Shown in pieces: positions 34,494 through 48,900 of a DNA stretch of 64,000 nt; position 1 is the first letter of the stretch, and each line of letters starts with the position of its first letter. The stretch spans positions 2,294,001-2,358,000 of the forward strand of contig NC_051100.1 in the NCBI RefSeq assembly GCF_901709675.1, read 5' to 3'. The translations under genes were made by a program, and so were the position numbers. Under the pieces are notes generated by a model. The model saw only the letters and a program-made list of their open reading frames with translations, had not been told where the DNA came from and did no database searches. The stretch comes from Syngnathus acus. Taxonomy: Eukaryota; Chordata; Actinopteri; Syngnathiformes; Syngnathidae.

Positions 34494-34793
34494 ACCTGTG
34501 TTGAAGTAAAGCAGAATATTATACACAATATACACCGAGCCCTGCCGCATATCGCAAACATCACATCAATTTTGATAAATACATCAAGATGGCCGCAAAG
34601 CACAACCGTTTTCATCCGAACAGAAGAGTTGGGAAACTCCTACTTCGCCCATCTCTAGCTTCAATTTAGATGTATCAGATTGTAGACATGTTTATATGTT
34701 TGAGCTATGACAGTTAAAGGATGTAAAAAAATGGGTTTTGCTTTTTGCTTTAAATGTTCCAAATAAGCTGCTGTTAAGTGTAATTTTAGTATA

Positions 34794-34799
34794 AATAAA
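34794..34799 (+). terminator. Candidate poly(A) signal for arhgef33
   Basis: AATAAA in TATAAATAAATGACATG, about 300 bp after the arhgef33 stop codon, the first good signal on this strand. Confidence 0.6.
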
Positions 34800-35093
34800 T
34801 GACATGTATTTCCTCACTTGACTATATGGAGTAAATTATAGTTTCAGTATAAAATCGGCAAAGGTGAATGTTTCAATGTCATTAGGGTCGTCTTATGTAT
34901 TTAAAAAATAAAAAGGCCCATATTGGTTTATAAAACCTGCCCATTTCCAAAGAGCTAATAACAAAATGACAATTTGGAACAATCAAGGCGTGACATCCTT
35001 TTTTTAATGCGTTAACCTCTCATCCTCATAAATCTTGTTACACTTCTCAAAACAAAATATAGGCAATTGTACAGTATGTAAAACAAACCCAAT

Positions 35094-35099
35094 TTTATT
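35094..35099 (-). terminator. Candidate poly(A) signal for map4k3
   Basis: Minus-strand AATAAA (AAATAAAATTGGG), about 2.3 kb beyond the map4k3 stop codon. If used, map4k3 and arhgef33 transcripts would end about 250 bp apart, tail to tail. Confidence 0.4.
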
Positions 35100-37366
35100 T
35101 TACACTATGTACATGTCATGATGTGCGCATTGCATCGTGAAAAACAAACAAAGCAACGTGTGTGAGGTCAATATCAACAAAAGCGTCAGAACAGAACGGA
35201 AGAGCCGAGACATTTTAGTGTGTGGTTTTTGTCAGTGATCACATGAAATATGCTGGGTGGTTAAAGTAAAGGGAAAAAGAATGGAAAAGGAGATGAATTC
35301 AAAACACATTTCAGTGGAATGTCTCATTCGTGCTGTCAAATGTGGCGTTACAAACCCGCAACATCACAAGGCCGACTGAATCCAAATTGACACTGGGTGC
35401 TTATCACATGAAAATGAGTCAAATCCACATTTTAACATCCATGTATGGAATGTGAAACTTTTTTTTTTAAATTTATAATTGGAGTTGGTTAAAAAAAAAT
35501 TGCAACGTGCAAGTGGAGTGATCATTCGTGGAGATTAAGTTCCGGACATATTTAGTTGTCTTATATTTGATATTTCACAGCTTAAAAAAAATGATGGGCT
35601 AGTTTTTGGGGATATCGCATTTCCTCAAATAATGGCCTCGCCTCTGACAGACACCGTGACTCAATTAAGTCTGTCATCAAAATGAACAAAAAAAACTTCC
35701 CCAAAAAAGTTGCTGATATGACCTGTGGCTGTGAATCGTGTTTCAATGTGTGTGCATTATATATTACTATACTGCAATATATTATTTTATTTAAGTATAA
35801 TTATGGGAAACGTTTAGAAATATATATGATTAAACAATTTTTTTTTTGCTCCAGGCCACTATTAGAGGAAATTACGGGATTCAGTATCTTGTTAAAATGG
35901 TTTCATTAAGGTCGTTTTGAATTTCTATTTATTTGTAAAATTGTAATTTATTTGAAAACTTAAGTTGAAATAAAATGATCCGAAACATGAAAAAATACAA
36001 ATATGTCAAATTAAAAAATAAAATAAAACAAAAAAACAAAAGTGAAGAGGCAATATTTTTTGTTTCAATGAGAGTATTGTTTGAGGTTTCATAAGTGTCA
36101 TTTAAATTTATGGGAAGGAGTGTTCTACTTCGTCCTTTTAAGTTTTCCAAGAAATAATTTGAACCAAAATTGCCAAAGGGGCAAATGAGCTTGTGTAAGT
36201 AAATCAATTTACGAGGAGCTTTTTTAAAGAAGCTTAAAATGTAAAAACTTTTATACTAACGTGAGCTCTGTGTACGGACACATCACTCGAGCTTCATTTT
36301 GCGCACATGAGGAAAAATGTGACGCGGCTTGTGTAAGTCTCCCTTTCAATCTTACGGAATCGTTTTAATCATGAAGCTCCTTTAAGTTTCGATGTCGATA
36401 TTCTCATGTGACAAAAAACTTCAGTCGTTATTCACTGGGGGGGGACTGACGTGTAGCCTGCTAAGGACAAAATGTTTGTACAGACGCACATTCATAATAC
36501 ACACACTCACTTACGCAGGCATGAAATCACATTTTTTTCGCAAACACCCTATTCTCTGTGCAAATGTTTTAACACCAGTGGTTCAAATAAAAAACATAAA
36601 AAGCTTTATGATCAGAACTGCATAAAAAAAAGAAAAAGACGTTTCAAAATGACAAAAAAAAAAAACCTGTGCAGGATGAGCAAGTCATCATCTTGTGTCG
36701 GCATTTCAACAAAGGTCCACGTGAGTCGACTTTTGCGGGTTACGCAAGTTCCGCTTCCTCCAGAGTCGCCTACTTCCCCTCATCTGTCCGTCTTTCCGCC
36801 ATTATTTGTTTGTGCCGAGCAACTACGCACGCGCCTAACTACACACGAGCAGTTTTAGTGTTCATATCTGTCCAAAAATACTACATTTATATGTACATCA
36901 ATTAAATAGACATCAGTTAAGCACTTATGTGGCTGTTGTTGCTAAGCGGAGGCGGCCGGAAGCCTTCTCTTTTTTTTTTTTTTAACACACAGATAAAAAA
37001 ACAGGAGAGTCGTTATCCTGCTGGCGGATTAACATCATGCCACAATAAATAAAGTGAGGGAGGGGTTTGGTTAAGGAGGGGGGGGTGGGGGGTTCTGTGC
37101 AAGATGGCCGCAGTAGTAGCACAATGTGTACAACTAAGTAGTACAAGTGGTGTGGAGGTCCGACCTCCTGGGAGGGCATCGTGAGCGCGAGTGTTTCTTA
37201 CATCGTCATCTGCCCTTGAACGCACCGCGGCGCCTCTCCGACCGACACTGTGAAAGGGGGATGCGAGGGGGTTGCAGGAGGAGGGAGGGGGTGAGCGCAC
37301 TCCCCTTTGCTAGTTGCTAGGCTCTTAACGCGGGGTTGTTAGCATGAACGTGTGTTGCGTTGTGTG
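35100..37366 (-). other. map4k3: Probable 3' UTR of map4k3
   Basis: AT-rich non-coding sequence after the map4k3 stop codon, with no convincing ORF on either strand. It contains a G-rich stretch around 37066-37092. Its extent depends on which poly(A) site is used. Confidence 0.45.
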
Positions 37367-39956
37367 TCAGTAGCTGTTTTCGTGGCCTGCCAGGATGTAG
37401 AGGTTGCTGTGGGCTGTCGGGTTGTCGGTCGGCCGACTCTCCAACACCACCACCCTGAAGATAACACACATGGATTATTCATTTAGTACTAAAATCAAGC
37501 AAGGATTTCACCGCAATGAAACGACGATGTGCACAAATACGCATGATTTCTCTAAGCGTGAATTTTGTCACAACAAAATTGAAGTAAAAAAAAAAAAAAA
37601 AATCAGTTCATATCAAATTTGATTTATTTGCTTTAACCACAAACTGAAAGAAAGTCACTCTTTGAGAAAAAGAATCATATTTGAGAACTCATAGAAAAGA
37701 TGCTGTCATCAAAGAATGATGAGCGTGCAGACACCAAAATAAATCTCATTTTTTTCCAAAGCGTTTATCTACTCATGTTTTGATGCTTTATTAGACTTTG
37801 ATGTCTTCACTCTCATTAAGTCAGAACCACTCCCCAACACCAACATTTCCAGCCCCACCCTAACCCAAAACACACACCAGGATTCAAAAATCCCAACAAA
37901 GTCAGCGATACCTTGGCAGAGTAACACCTTTGTCATGGTGACCTTTGTGGTCATCTCGTCTTTTTGTGGGAAGGCATTGGAAAAGGTTAATGCCTGACCG
38001 TGTGTGTGCGTGTGCCTGTGTGCATGCGCCCACCTGTCTGATCCCAGTAGTCTGAAGATACGCGTACTGTCTGAGATCTCTTGTGTAATCTGTGGCAATG
38101 TGCAACATTTCAGAGTTACATCATGAAAAACACTATGGCGCGGGTTCCGGGCCAAGAAACCTGGCTCACCTCGTTGGTCTTGAAACTCCGGCCCTGCATG
38201 CCGTGCCTCCAGAAGGCCAGCACGCTATCCTGGAGACAAACTGTGAAGAAAAAAAAAACCCCATGGCAGCCACGGAACATTATTTTGTTGAATTAAGTCC
38301 AGTGGTGTCTTCAGTTAATTCCGCATATGTTTTCCTACCCGTGGACTCGATCTGGAAGTTGAAGGTGAGCTCGGCCGACAATTTCCTGCTGGATTTCAGT
38401 CGTCCCTGGAGGTTAACGATCTTGATACACCCTGATGAAGAGAAACGGGGAAATGAGGCGACGTGTTTTGGAGGCAGTAGTCAGACCTCCGGCTGACTCA
38501 CGATCGAGGCAGACGAGGATGGTGTCCCTCTCCAGCTGCGTGACGTGGATCACGCATGTCTGAGGCGTGTCTGTAGGCCAGAAAGAACACATTTGGAGAA
38601 CACCTCTCCCCAAAAAAAACTGACCCCCCAAATGCTCAGTGTGCGTTCTCACCCGTCTCTGTGAACCAGGAGGAGGTAGCGTTGGGGTTGGGGTTGACCG
38701 TGCCGAATCGGACCACTTGGTTGAGCTCGCTGCCTTTACTGACGGCCACGCAGATGAGAGGGTACGTCTGCTCCGGGACCACCAACATCTCAAACACCTC
38801 CAGCGGGCACGGCAGGGGGAAGTCGATGGTCTGTTTTGCCACCAAAAATAAGAATAACCATTAAGTTTGAACCGACAATATAATTGTGATGACAAACATA
38901 AGAAAAATGTCCTGGTGACCTTAATGAGCATGAACTTCTGCATGGATTCCACCCACTCCAGCAGCATGACATGGGACTGGAAAGCCCCACAGAGGTACTT
39001 GTGGCCTGTATACGGGTTGCGCACTGCACACCGAAGGACAACAAGTCAGAACCAAGACGCACGATGGCTTGATAATACAAACCACGTAATTAAAATCCAC
39101 TTGAAGCATTCATTCTTAATAGAAGAAAATTGAGGGTAATACAAATACGTACCCACGCAACACTTTTGGCACCCTTTAGTGTCTGGAATTTTTGTGGAAA
39201 CAGCAAACTTCCTATTGGAAAAAACAAAACAGCGCAACTTAAATGGTGACATTTCAAATTGCTGATGGTTACATTCAAATATTATTTATGGGATTTGGAC
39301 CTTTTACCTGGGTATCATCTTATCAGGCAGCTTGTGTGTGGGAATGGCTACGGGTAATTTCTGCAGCTGTCTGGCCTGGTCGTAGAGTCCCGGCAGGGCG
39401 TGAGAATACAACTGGGAGGCTTTTCCTGGAAAAGGCGCAAATAAAAGTAACATTTAATTGTTTGGTGAAGAAAAAGTCGATCGTTGGGGCAGCTGTGAAG
39501 CAACTTACCGGATACTGACAGAAGATTGTTGTTCATGACGTACAACCACGTGCAGCGTCGAGGAAAGAGCTACCGCAAAAGGTGCAGCATGTTCTTGTTG
39601 TCGTGACTCCACATTTAAAGTCATTTACAAATAGGAAGAGCAGGACTCACCTGTTCCATTGTGGTCTCATGCAGCTCATTAAGGTTCAGTGTGTAAATTC
39701 CCTCTTCAGCGCCAAATATCAAATACTGATCTGGAAAAAACACACAACACACGCAAGCTCTAGTAGAACAAAACACAACGATCAAAAAGGTAAGCAGAGC
39801 TGCCATAAGCGCATCGATTGATTGCTCTCGGAAGTGCAAAATATCCCTCCTATGTATATATATTTTTTTACCTCTAGTGTCAGGGTTGATCCAGGAAGTG
39901 GCGCAGTGGATTTTGAGAGGGCAGCCGTTGAACACCTTGGAGAAACACGCACCCAT
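37367..39956 (-). CDS. map4k3: map4k3 exons 23-34: CNH (citron homology) domain and C-terminus
   Basis: Exons: 39872-39956, 39651-39730, 39509-39569, 39308-39425, 39153-39211, 38920-39023, 38653-38830, 38502-38570, 38339-38431, 38170-38240, 38034-38089, 37367-37454. They encode the beta-propeller-like CNH domain. Segments include [75 protein letters not shown] and [15 protein letters not shown]. The last exon encodes [20 protein letters not shown] and the conserved ending, TGA at 37367-37369. Confidence 0.96.
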
Positions 39957-42900
39957 CTGCCAACAAAAGTGGAGGAGCGCTTAGAAACCATCAATGAGCT
40001 GAAAGATCTGCCGCACAAGTTCACAGAGACACTTACATGGACTTTAGGTGTCGGTGGGAGCCCGTTGCTACTTGGCATCTAAAATAGATCGACACACAAA
40101 CATCATTGTTTTTTTTGTTTGTTTTTTTAAAGAAAAATGAAGATTCTGTTTCGATCGTCATGAACAAATTACCGGGACATCCTTCTTGTCCTTCCGTAGG
40201 GGGACACTAGGGGGCATCGTGGACTGTTGTCTATCTGCAGGACTGCTGCGCTCGCCGTTGTGTGAAGCGCTCAGGCCGTTCCCTGCAGATATACAACACG
40301 CATAACGTCAGTTTGGGTGAGGCCGAAGGTGATCGCGTATCATTGGACTCACGGGACTGACGACATGGAGGAGAGCGAGAATTAACTACAAGGCGGGTGA
40401 GGGAAGGCGGAAGGCAGCGAGGGAAGGAGGGAGGGAAGAGGGGAGCCGGCTAGCATGATAAATGCAGCCACGACTTCATCTTTACTCTTGCTTCCCTATG
40501 GCAAGAAGTTCTCTCCTCTTCCTCCATCCTCAATGGAAGGGCCGCTGTTAAATGATTGACAGCACTCGGCAACCAATCAGGTGTCTAACGTTTAGTGTCA
40601 GGACATGTATAGCGAAAAGCTGGTGGCTACTACAAACATGGGCTGTGTTCGGAATCATTCCCTAATCAAAAGTATTTCAAATGAAAAGCCACTTTGGAAC
40701 TTTGTCATTCCCGTCACGTAATTATGACGCGGCTGATCGATGATATAGAACATAAAAATAAGATTGATTGAGCGCAAAATTGATACAATGTTGTGATGTT
40801 TGCTTTATCTGTCTTGGCAGAAAACTGGCAGCCCTTTGCAATAATCAGTCGCAAAGAAGTAGCTCTCAGTTTCAAAATGGTTGGTGACCCCTGATACGAT
40901 TCCGAACATAACCCAGGAGACATTAAAAGTGTTGCTATTAATGGACTCATGGGACAGATAAATCAGTGGGAGAGGACAACTGGAGGGGCGGGGCAAAAGG
41001 ATGCTATCAAGCTACTGGCTCTTACTCTCGTCCCCATTCTCTTTTTCCTGCTCCTCTTTCACCTCCTTCAGCACCTCCCACGCCTCCTCCAGCTCCTCCT
41101 CTGTGTGAGGCGTGTGGAGCCACTCCCAGAAATGCCTAAAGCTGCCATCGTCCTCCGGGGCGGACGTGTCCGCCGTGTCCGTGCGCTCGCTCGCGGTCTC
41201 GTTACCTAGGCTGCTGCGGCGGTGCGGCGGCAGCCTCGGGGGCGGCGGCCGCGGGGGCACGTTGGAGGCGGGCTTGGCGGGGCTTGGCGTCTGCGGGACC
41301 GGACAGCGCTTGATGGTCCCGCCGCCGCCGTCATCCTCGCTGTGCGATTGGCTGTCGTCCTGTTTAGGGTGTGGCTGGGGCGAGCTGATGGACTTGGGCT
41401 TTGGGGGGGGCGGAGACAAGAGTCTTACTTGAATTTTAGGCAGACAAGTAGTTTTGTTCCACACCAAAGGTCTGTTAACCTACCTTAGGCGGGAGCGGGG
41501 GCGGGACCTTTGGTCTCAGGATCGTGTTCATCTTACTACATCGTGAGAAGATGGAGAGAGAGTGACACTGACTTTCCATGACTGGACAGCACATTTTAAG
41601 CATACAAGTAACAGTTGTCAAATCAATCAAAGGGGACATATATGTTTATTTTTGGCAGCTTCATGCGCCACGTGCACTGATCAGCAGACTTCATTGCCAA
41701 AGTGCAATTTAGTAGCTTGAAGTGCTACCTCCATTTCGTGAAATAACACAATGTTTATAATATGTCTCCTTTAAGTGACCAACCACGGCATCTGGGCTAA
41801 ACAAAAAGAGCACGCGAATCAAGCAAGCTGTTGTCAAGTCTCTGAGAATTGTAGTGCCGACACGGAACTTTATACATGCTAGAAAGTCAATTTGGAGGAG
41901 TCGTTAGCACTACAAGGACAGAGATTTGACTCCATTTTGCTTCATAAGAGCGCAACTGTATTTTAACTAGCTTGTTAATGAGAGCTACAGGACTGACATG
42001 AACACGCAAATGAGAATGGACAGCAGCTGGATAATAAATATAAGAGAGACATGTTAAACCTGTAAATAGATGGCCTTCCACACACATCCCAAGATGCCAC
42101 GTTTTAAATTGGTTATTATCCAGCTTAAGGGGGGGAGGAATACAAAGCAAAGCGCAGAAAAAGTTCCACCACGTTTGCTTTTCGACATGAAGAGAGCGCA
42201 TGTTGATGAACACTTGGAAACAAAGATGCAGCGAGCAGCATTGGCATCAACACACAAACAAAGAAGCACACGGAGAGATGGCAGCGGGAGGACAAAGCAG
42301 CACTTCTGGACCAACTCTGACCCTAAACTGGAACCACTCACACTCATCTTTAGTGTGTTAGTGCTTTTTTTTTTTTTTTTTTTGCTGGCTTCCAGGTGAG
42401 TTTTAGGGTTAGTTGAGATGAAAAGCTATCAAGATGCACACACACACACAAACAAAAGGGCGTGATGGTGCGCTGTGCTGCATTGAGAGATGCGTGGATG
42501 AAACTGTAGCACAAACAGGAAGCCTTCCTCCTCCTTTCCTCTGCTCCTCAGCCTCGTTTTGATGCGGGCGAGGGAGGGGAAAGGAGGACAGAGAGGCTTC
42601 CCGTTCTAGGACTGCATGGGGGGGGGGGGGGGGGGGGGGGACTTACTGAGTGTGAGTTTCATCATCATCTGCACCATCATCATCATCCTCATCCTCATCA
42701 TCCCCTAAGTGTGCCACATGGCCCCTGGGAGCGGAGGTGGAGATAGGAAGGGAGGGCAGATTTTGGGGGGATTCGAGGGGAGGGAAGATGAGGGGAGGAA
42801 GGATGCAAGCAAAAAGGTGGTAGGAGATGACAACAGGAGGAGGGAGAAGATGAGGAAGAGAGGTAAGGATGGGGGAATTAGAGCTGTGTGAAGCTTTGTC

Positions 42901-45900
42901 CACAAACAAACCGCTAACCCTTCAAACAACTTCTCACAAACAATTAGACACAATGAAGCCTGATGCGAGTAAAAAAAAAAAAAAAAGTTCCACTCCTCTT
43001 TTTTCCCCCCCCCCCCATCTTTAAATGTGATATCACCAGATGATCAACATATACTTTTGTGGTTACCAACAGTATCGAGAAAGTTGCGACAGATTGCCGC
43101 GTGGAAAATGAAGCAAGAAGAACCCCTGCAGATTTGTGAGTGGAGCTGTTCAAATTAAAAACGCTACAACCACGTGCCTGTGTGGAGCGCCAGTTATCAG
43201 CGTGTGGAAGCCATGCTCTGCGGGAAAGCGGCTAATAAGCGCAACCTTTCAACTCTGTAACGTTAAAGCGCCAAGCAGAGTGCAAAACGCTGACAGACCG
43301 GAAACGGCAAAGAGTCGTTAGCGGCGCCTGATCAGACCCGATTAATTGCGGGTTAATTGGCTGATGCGGTGTTTAGAACGCCAACAGAAAAAAAAGGAGA
43401 GAGAGGGAAAAAAAAAAATAAAATCGAAAGGTGCTGAGTCAGTCAGACTCACCTCTGCTGCAGCTCCTCCTCCACCGATTTGAGAAGACTCCTGTTTGGA
43501 GTCGAGAGGACATTTTTATTAACAGGGAACAAGCATTTTAATCAATTCAATCTGCTGCCAGTCCCCCGTTCTGTCCTGAGACAGCAAATAGAAAACACAA
43601 AGCGCCCTCTACTTGCAATCAAATGTGACACAATGAGGAATGCGAAAAGGAAAGAAAGACAATAAAAGACCAAGGGGACTTACTTGTTTCCTCCGAGCAG
43701 ACAAGGCGAATCGTGACCATACTCCAACTGCAAGTCCTAGAAAAACACAAAAGTGCAGCACTATTGGGATATCACATCCAAAACAAAATGACGCACTTGA
43801 ATTCACAATCAAATAAAAACAACTAATAAAACTGAAGCCCGGTTGTCCAATGACGGACGGGGGGGGGCTTCAGTTATGGCACCAAAGAGTTTTCCAAGTA
43901 GAAGATCATGACGTGTTCAGGCACAGGATGTATTTGTCTTGTGCTCACATTGTGGCCTTACAAGCGCAGCTGGAACAACGCTCATCGCAAAAAAAAAAAA
44001 AAAAACCAGTCAAAATCTCACTCAAATCATTTTTGAGTGAGCATTTCCCCCAAAAATTTATTTGCTAAACAAATTTGAGGGGGGGAAAAAAAACGTGCAT
44101 CTCCAGCCCCATCTTGTATTTCTAATTTGATTTTTTAAGAGACCACCAAGAAAAAACAACAACAACAAAGTAAAAAGAAGGCATTTGGGACTTCAAAACA
44201 GCATTATGTTGGATGACTACTGACATCTAGTGGTCATGTCGCAATTTGGAAACCCCAACGTGACCTCACTTGTTTGACGCGTGCCCAAAGTTGGGCCCCA
44301 CCAAAAGTGTTGCGACTCCGCATGGTAAGCCATCAACATCGACCGCGTCTTCATAAAACATGTTTGGAATTTATGGGCGGTCTCGCATGCCGAGGACGCA
44401 AAAAATAAATAAAAACAACTCTGTGGTAGGCCAAAAAATTGAGCCACTTTGCGTCAACGTTTCACCATCCTCGTCGATGGCGTCTTTCCTCCATCGCAAT
44501 CCCAACGGAAGGAATTTCTGTTATCCACAGTGACGGAAAAACAAACGTAATTATAAGCCGTCTGCCCTCATCATTGTCTTCTTGCTCGCCCTAATGTGGT
44601 CGTCATGGTGACCGCGGCGGCCTGTTCGGCGCCACCCGAGCCGCTAAACCATTTAGCATTCCGGGGTGAATTCTACAAGGGCTGGCCCTTTTCAAACGTT
44701 TCATCCAAAGTAACTCAGATGTTCAACGGAGAGGATGGAGCTGAACTTGATGAGGTTGTCCACCAAAAACCACCAAGTAAAGCCACAATGTGTAAGCAGC
44801 CATGTGTCAAGGCGGAGGGGGGGGGGGGAAAAAAGAGACATCTTGAAAGGGAAAAAGGAAAACAAGGAGGGGTGGAAAAAGAGAGACGCACTTGTTCTCT
44901 TCATCTACTGTACGAGAAGTTAGAGCAGAAGTGTACAAAAGACATAGCGAGACATTTCGCAGGGAGAAATATCCTCGCGTCAACTCCCCCCTCCCCCATC
45001 GGTGTGCCTTGGAGCAAGGCAGCGGACTTTTCAAACTTTTCTGTGATTGTTCCATTCTGAGTGCTTTTATGTGATTGTACAAACTTCTGAAGGCAGGAAA
45101 AGAAAGAAAGATGACAGCGACAGATAATGAGGCTGAAAAGAAGAACACACGAGCAGAAGCGCAACAGGACAACAATCGACCGAAATGAACACACAACAAG
45201 AAATAGGCGGAGATTAGGAATGGCGGAGAGAGATGGAAGAGGTTAGTGTTGATTGCGGCAAATGAATAAAAAAAAAAAGAGGGGGGTGAGAAAGAAGGAG
45301 AGAGACGAGAGAGAGAGTACTACCAGATTAGATCTCGCGGTATAGTAGAGCTCCTCAACACAGTCCAGATAGGGCTCAGAATCACACTGGTCAGCAAGAC
45401 AAAGCCAGAGAGACCTCAAGTTAATACATCAACCTCGGACGATGGAGGGGAAATGGGGCGAGGGAGGGGGGGAGCGAGGGATGGCAGGAATCGGTGCATT
45501 GATGCAAGACAGAAGATGATGTATGGGAGCGAGGGGGAAACAAAATGGACCAAGGCCAATATGGGCTCTGGAGAGAAAGAGAGAGAGGATACAGAGACCA
45601 ATCCCGGGATTGCGGATTTCCTCACATAATGATGTTTATTTACGCAAGTGCAGATGGTCACGGGAATTGATTAGGGCAGGATTCAATTTGTTGAACAAGT
45701 AAGAATTTCATGTTTTTGACAAATACATGTTGCTGATTAAAATGATTACTTTTTGATTTTTATTCAATAGTCGAATAGCGACTATGATGCTATTTATATT
45801 TCGGTCCAAATAAATGGCTGTTTCCTCGCTGTCACAGAATAACAGGAGTGCGTTTGTTAAAGACGATAAAAGGAAATGGTCATTTTGGATTGGCGGCTAT

Positions 45901-48900
45901 ATTGACGATTAATCAACTTCATTGTTGTTATTTGGAAAGTCAACGCCTCGACTAATCAGTCCAATCCCTACACCGCAAAGGTTATAGTGCATTTTAGGTT
46001 CATCCTGGTATTTCCCCGAGAAGCCCAATATTCCAAACTTTTTGGGGTGGCGCATATTAAAAAAAACGACTGCAAAAAAAGACATCATCTTCTGCAAACA
46101 TCGACTTGACATGACTTCTACTACAACACATTCTGCATCGCTCGTACTGTAAACAACTAACAATGCCACCTGTCAAAAACAAAGCGTCAATGTAAGCAGG
46201 AAATACAGCACCTTCCCGAAACCTGAAAATATTTTCTATTACAGCAGCAGCAACAATGGAGGACAATGATGAACTGACTGGATGTGACAGTGAAAAGTGA
46301 TTGTTACGTCAACGACATTTGGCAATTTAAAACTCGACAGCAAAATGTTTGCACCCCCCGACACCAATAATGTGTTGACCCAATTTCATGTTTACACTCA
46401 AATAGCCCAGACTTCCTCCAAGGCACATTTTGAAACCCCTACCAATTATGCACCTTTGAACACCAGAGCAACTCATTCAATTGGAGCCCAAAGTGTTGAT
46501 CCAGTGCCATCAACAACGGTGATCTTAAAATGGGTGAGGACAACGACATTAGGTAACAACTCACCGGTTCGTGATGGGGCTCCGTCTCCTTCCTCAGCGG
46601 CGGGTCAAACTTCACCTGTCCGACTGCGAAAATGACCACGGATGGAGGCGGTGAACATTTGAAGGTTATTGTTGTGTATGCGCTCATTCTCTTGTGCGTG
46701 AACTCACAGTTGATCTCAGAGAGAGTTTTTCCTTCTCGGGTGCTTCTGCTGGTGGAGCGAATTCGGTGAGGGACGGACACGGGAGACTGAAAGGGAAAGA
46801 GAAATGGAGACAGAGTCAAATAAAAGCTCAAATGAACCACCGCGACAGTTTTGCAGGCCACTCGAGAAGATTACACAAGGTGAAAAACAAAATAATCTCT
46901 TTGCTATTTCCTCTTTGGGAAGGGAGGGGGGCCGATTTAATGACAGCAAAAAAAAAAAAAAAAGCTGCCAGCTGCACACAGCAACAAGGTCAACACAATC
47001 AAATCAAACAAACGCTCCCACGTCAGGATGTTTACATCTATTGATACGGCGGGAGAAGTGCAGCCCGCTAAATAAATACGCTCGAATATCTTCAATCAAT
47101 GATTTGTAAAAACCTTTAACATCAGACCGCAAATCATCTCTCGGTGCCTTCGTAACACAGCAAAATCACACCATGCTACAAAAAAAGGAGCATTCGAAAA
47201 ACACAAATTAGCATTCCCCGGTTCCGCCACTTGGTGGCCGGAACACCTTCCCGACCCACGAGCCACTATTTGCGGAAATAACGCTATTATGCGCCACGGA
47301 TTTCACGGTTGCCACGACAACATCAACTCAACACACGCTTTGTTAAGACAAAACATCACTGCAGACACCGCAGCTCCGAGGTGGTACCTTCCGACGAGCG
47401 GGAAAGCGGGGCGCGCGCCGAGCGTCGGGGCTAACGGCTAGGAAGCGGCCCCTGTACTTAAACTGTGGAGGAAGAGGAGGGGAGAGCATGGTGGGAAGGC
47501 AGACAAGAACAGAAGAGAGGAGAGGAGAAGAAAGGCAAGAAGGAGAAGGGGAAGCGCTGCAGGATGGAGAAAAGAGGAGAAGGTTGAGTGAGGCCGGTGC
47601 CGTGGAGGAGGAAGAGCAGGAACGTGGGAGGAGTTAAGGCTGCCGGGAGAAATTGTTGACGTGGGGATTGGAATTTGACAAATGGAGAACAGATGAGACA
47701 CGATTTGGGGAAAAAGGGAAAGAGGCGACATCCAGTGAAAAGGTCATTAGCACCGCCATGTGCTTTTGTATGAGGGGTGTCAAATTTCCAGTAAATATCT
47801 GGGAAATAAAGTTCATTTTGGAAAGATTCTATTTGGTAACAACAACAAAAAAGCAAAAAGAAAAATCAACAGATTTATATTTTATCGAATCCAATCCATT
47901 GGCTTGGAGAAAAACAATTCCTGGAATTTTGCAACCCACCAAAATACAATAGAAGGCCCGAGCGAGGTTACCTCCGGTTCGGGGTCGTCGTCGTCAAAGT
48001 CGTTGTAATTGTTGTGCTCGGGGTTTTTGGCCCGGTCCAGCAGCTCTTTTGCCAGCGTCCTGCTCAGGGGCTGAGACACAAACGGGTGCTGCAAAGACAG
48101 GAAATGAAGCGTTCAAATTTTTCCGGGGCTCCTACAAGAACATAAATAACAACCAGGTTTCATTGAATCTACTTTCTGAACAAACACGTGGACGTTACTT
48201 GGAAATCTACCGCAGTCAAAGGACAAAACCTGTTCCGTATTTTGGTGATACGGTCTGACCAATTGTGTTCTCAAAGTCACTAAGACCTTGACGGTGAGCG
48301 CAGTGACTTAAAACACAAAGCGCCATTGTGTTCGGTGCTTCGTTACAAATCCCCGGGCGACTTGGGGAAATGAATTTGTACATTCAATGAGCCCACACAC
48401 AGTGAGGAAATATGTAAGAGTGGGGGCAGTTTAATAGCTGGGTTCCAAAAGAAATTCTGTTCATTCTTATGAAATATTACAGAGAATCAACACTGACAGC
48501 AAGATATGGAAAAAAACAATTCTATGACTTTCTCACCTGGAGTAGCTTCTCGGCCGTGGGCCTCTTCTTTGGGTTCTTGGTTAGGGCTATTTTTACAAAA
48601 TGGTGGAAGTTGTCCGTCCTGCGGCCCGGAATACGGCACAGAATATAAACAAGCAAAATGGTCGTTTTTTTAGTGTGTTTGGGGAACGACGCCTTACCAC
48701 TTGACTTTGTCTTTCAACTTAGGCGGCTGGAAATTACTCTTGGTCATTAAGAAAAGAGCCCTGTGTAGGGAGAAGGAAAGGGGGCGGAGCTTAGAAAGGG
48801 GATCACTTTCACTCCAAAAAATGGTTTCACACGCAACCTCATGGGATGCAGCTCAAACATGGGCGGCTGCAGCTCGGCCAGCTCGATTGCGGTGATCCCC

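Noticed and set aside
40196-40222. CTCF-like ACACTAGGGGGCAT in map4k3.
   Set aside because: It lies inside coding exon 21, so the sequence is explained by the protein. One motif match is not enough.
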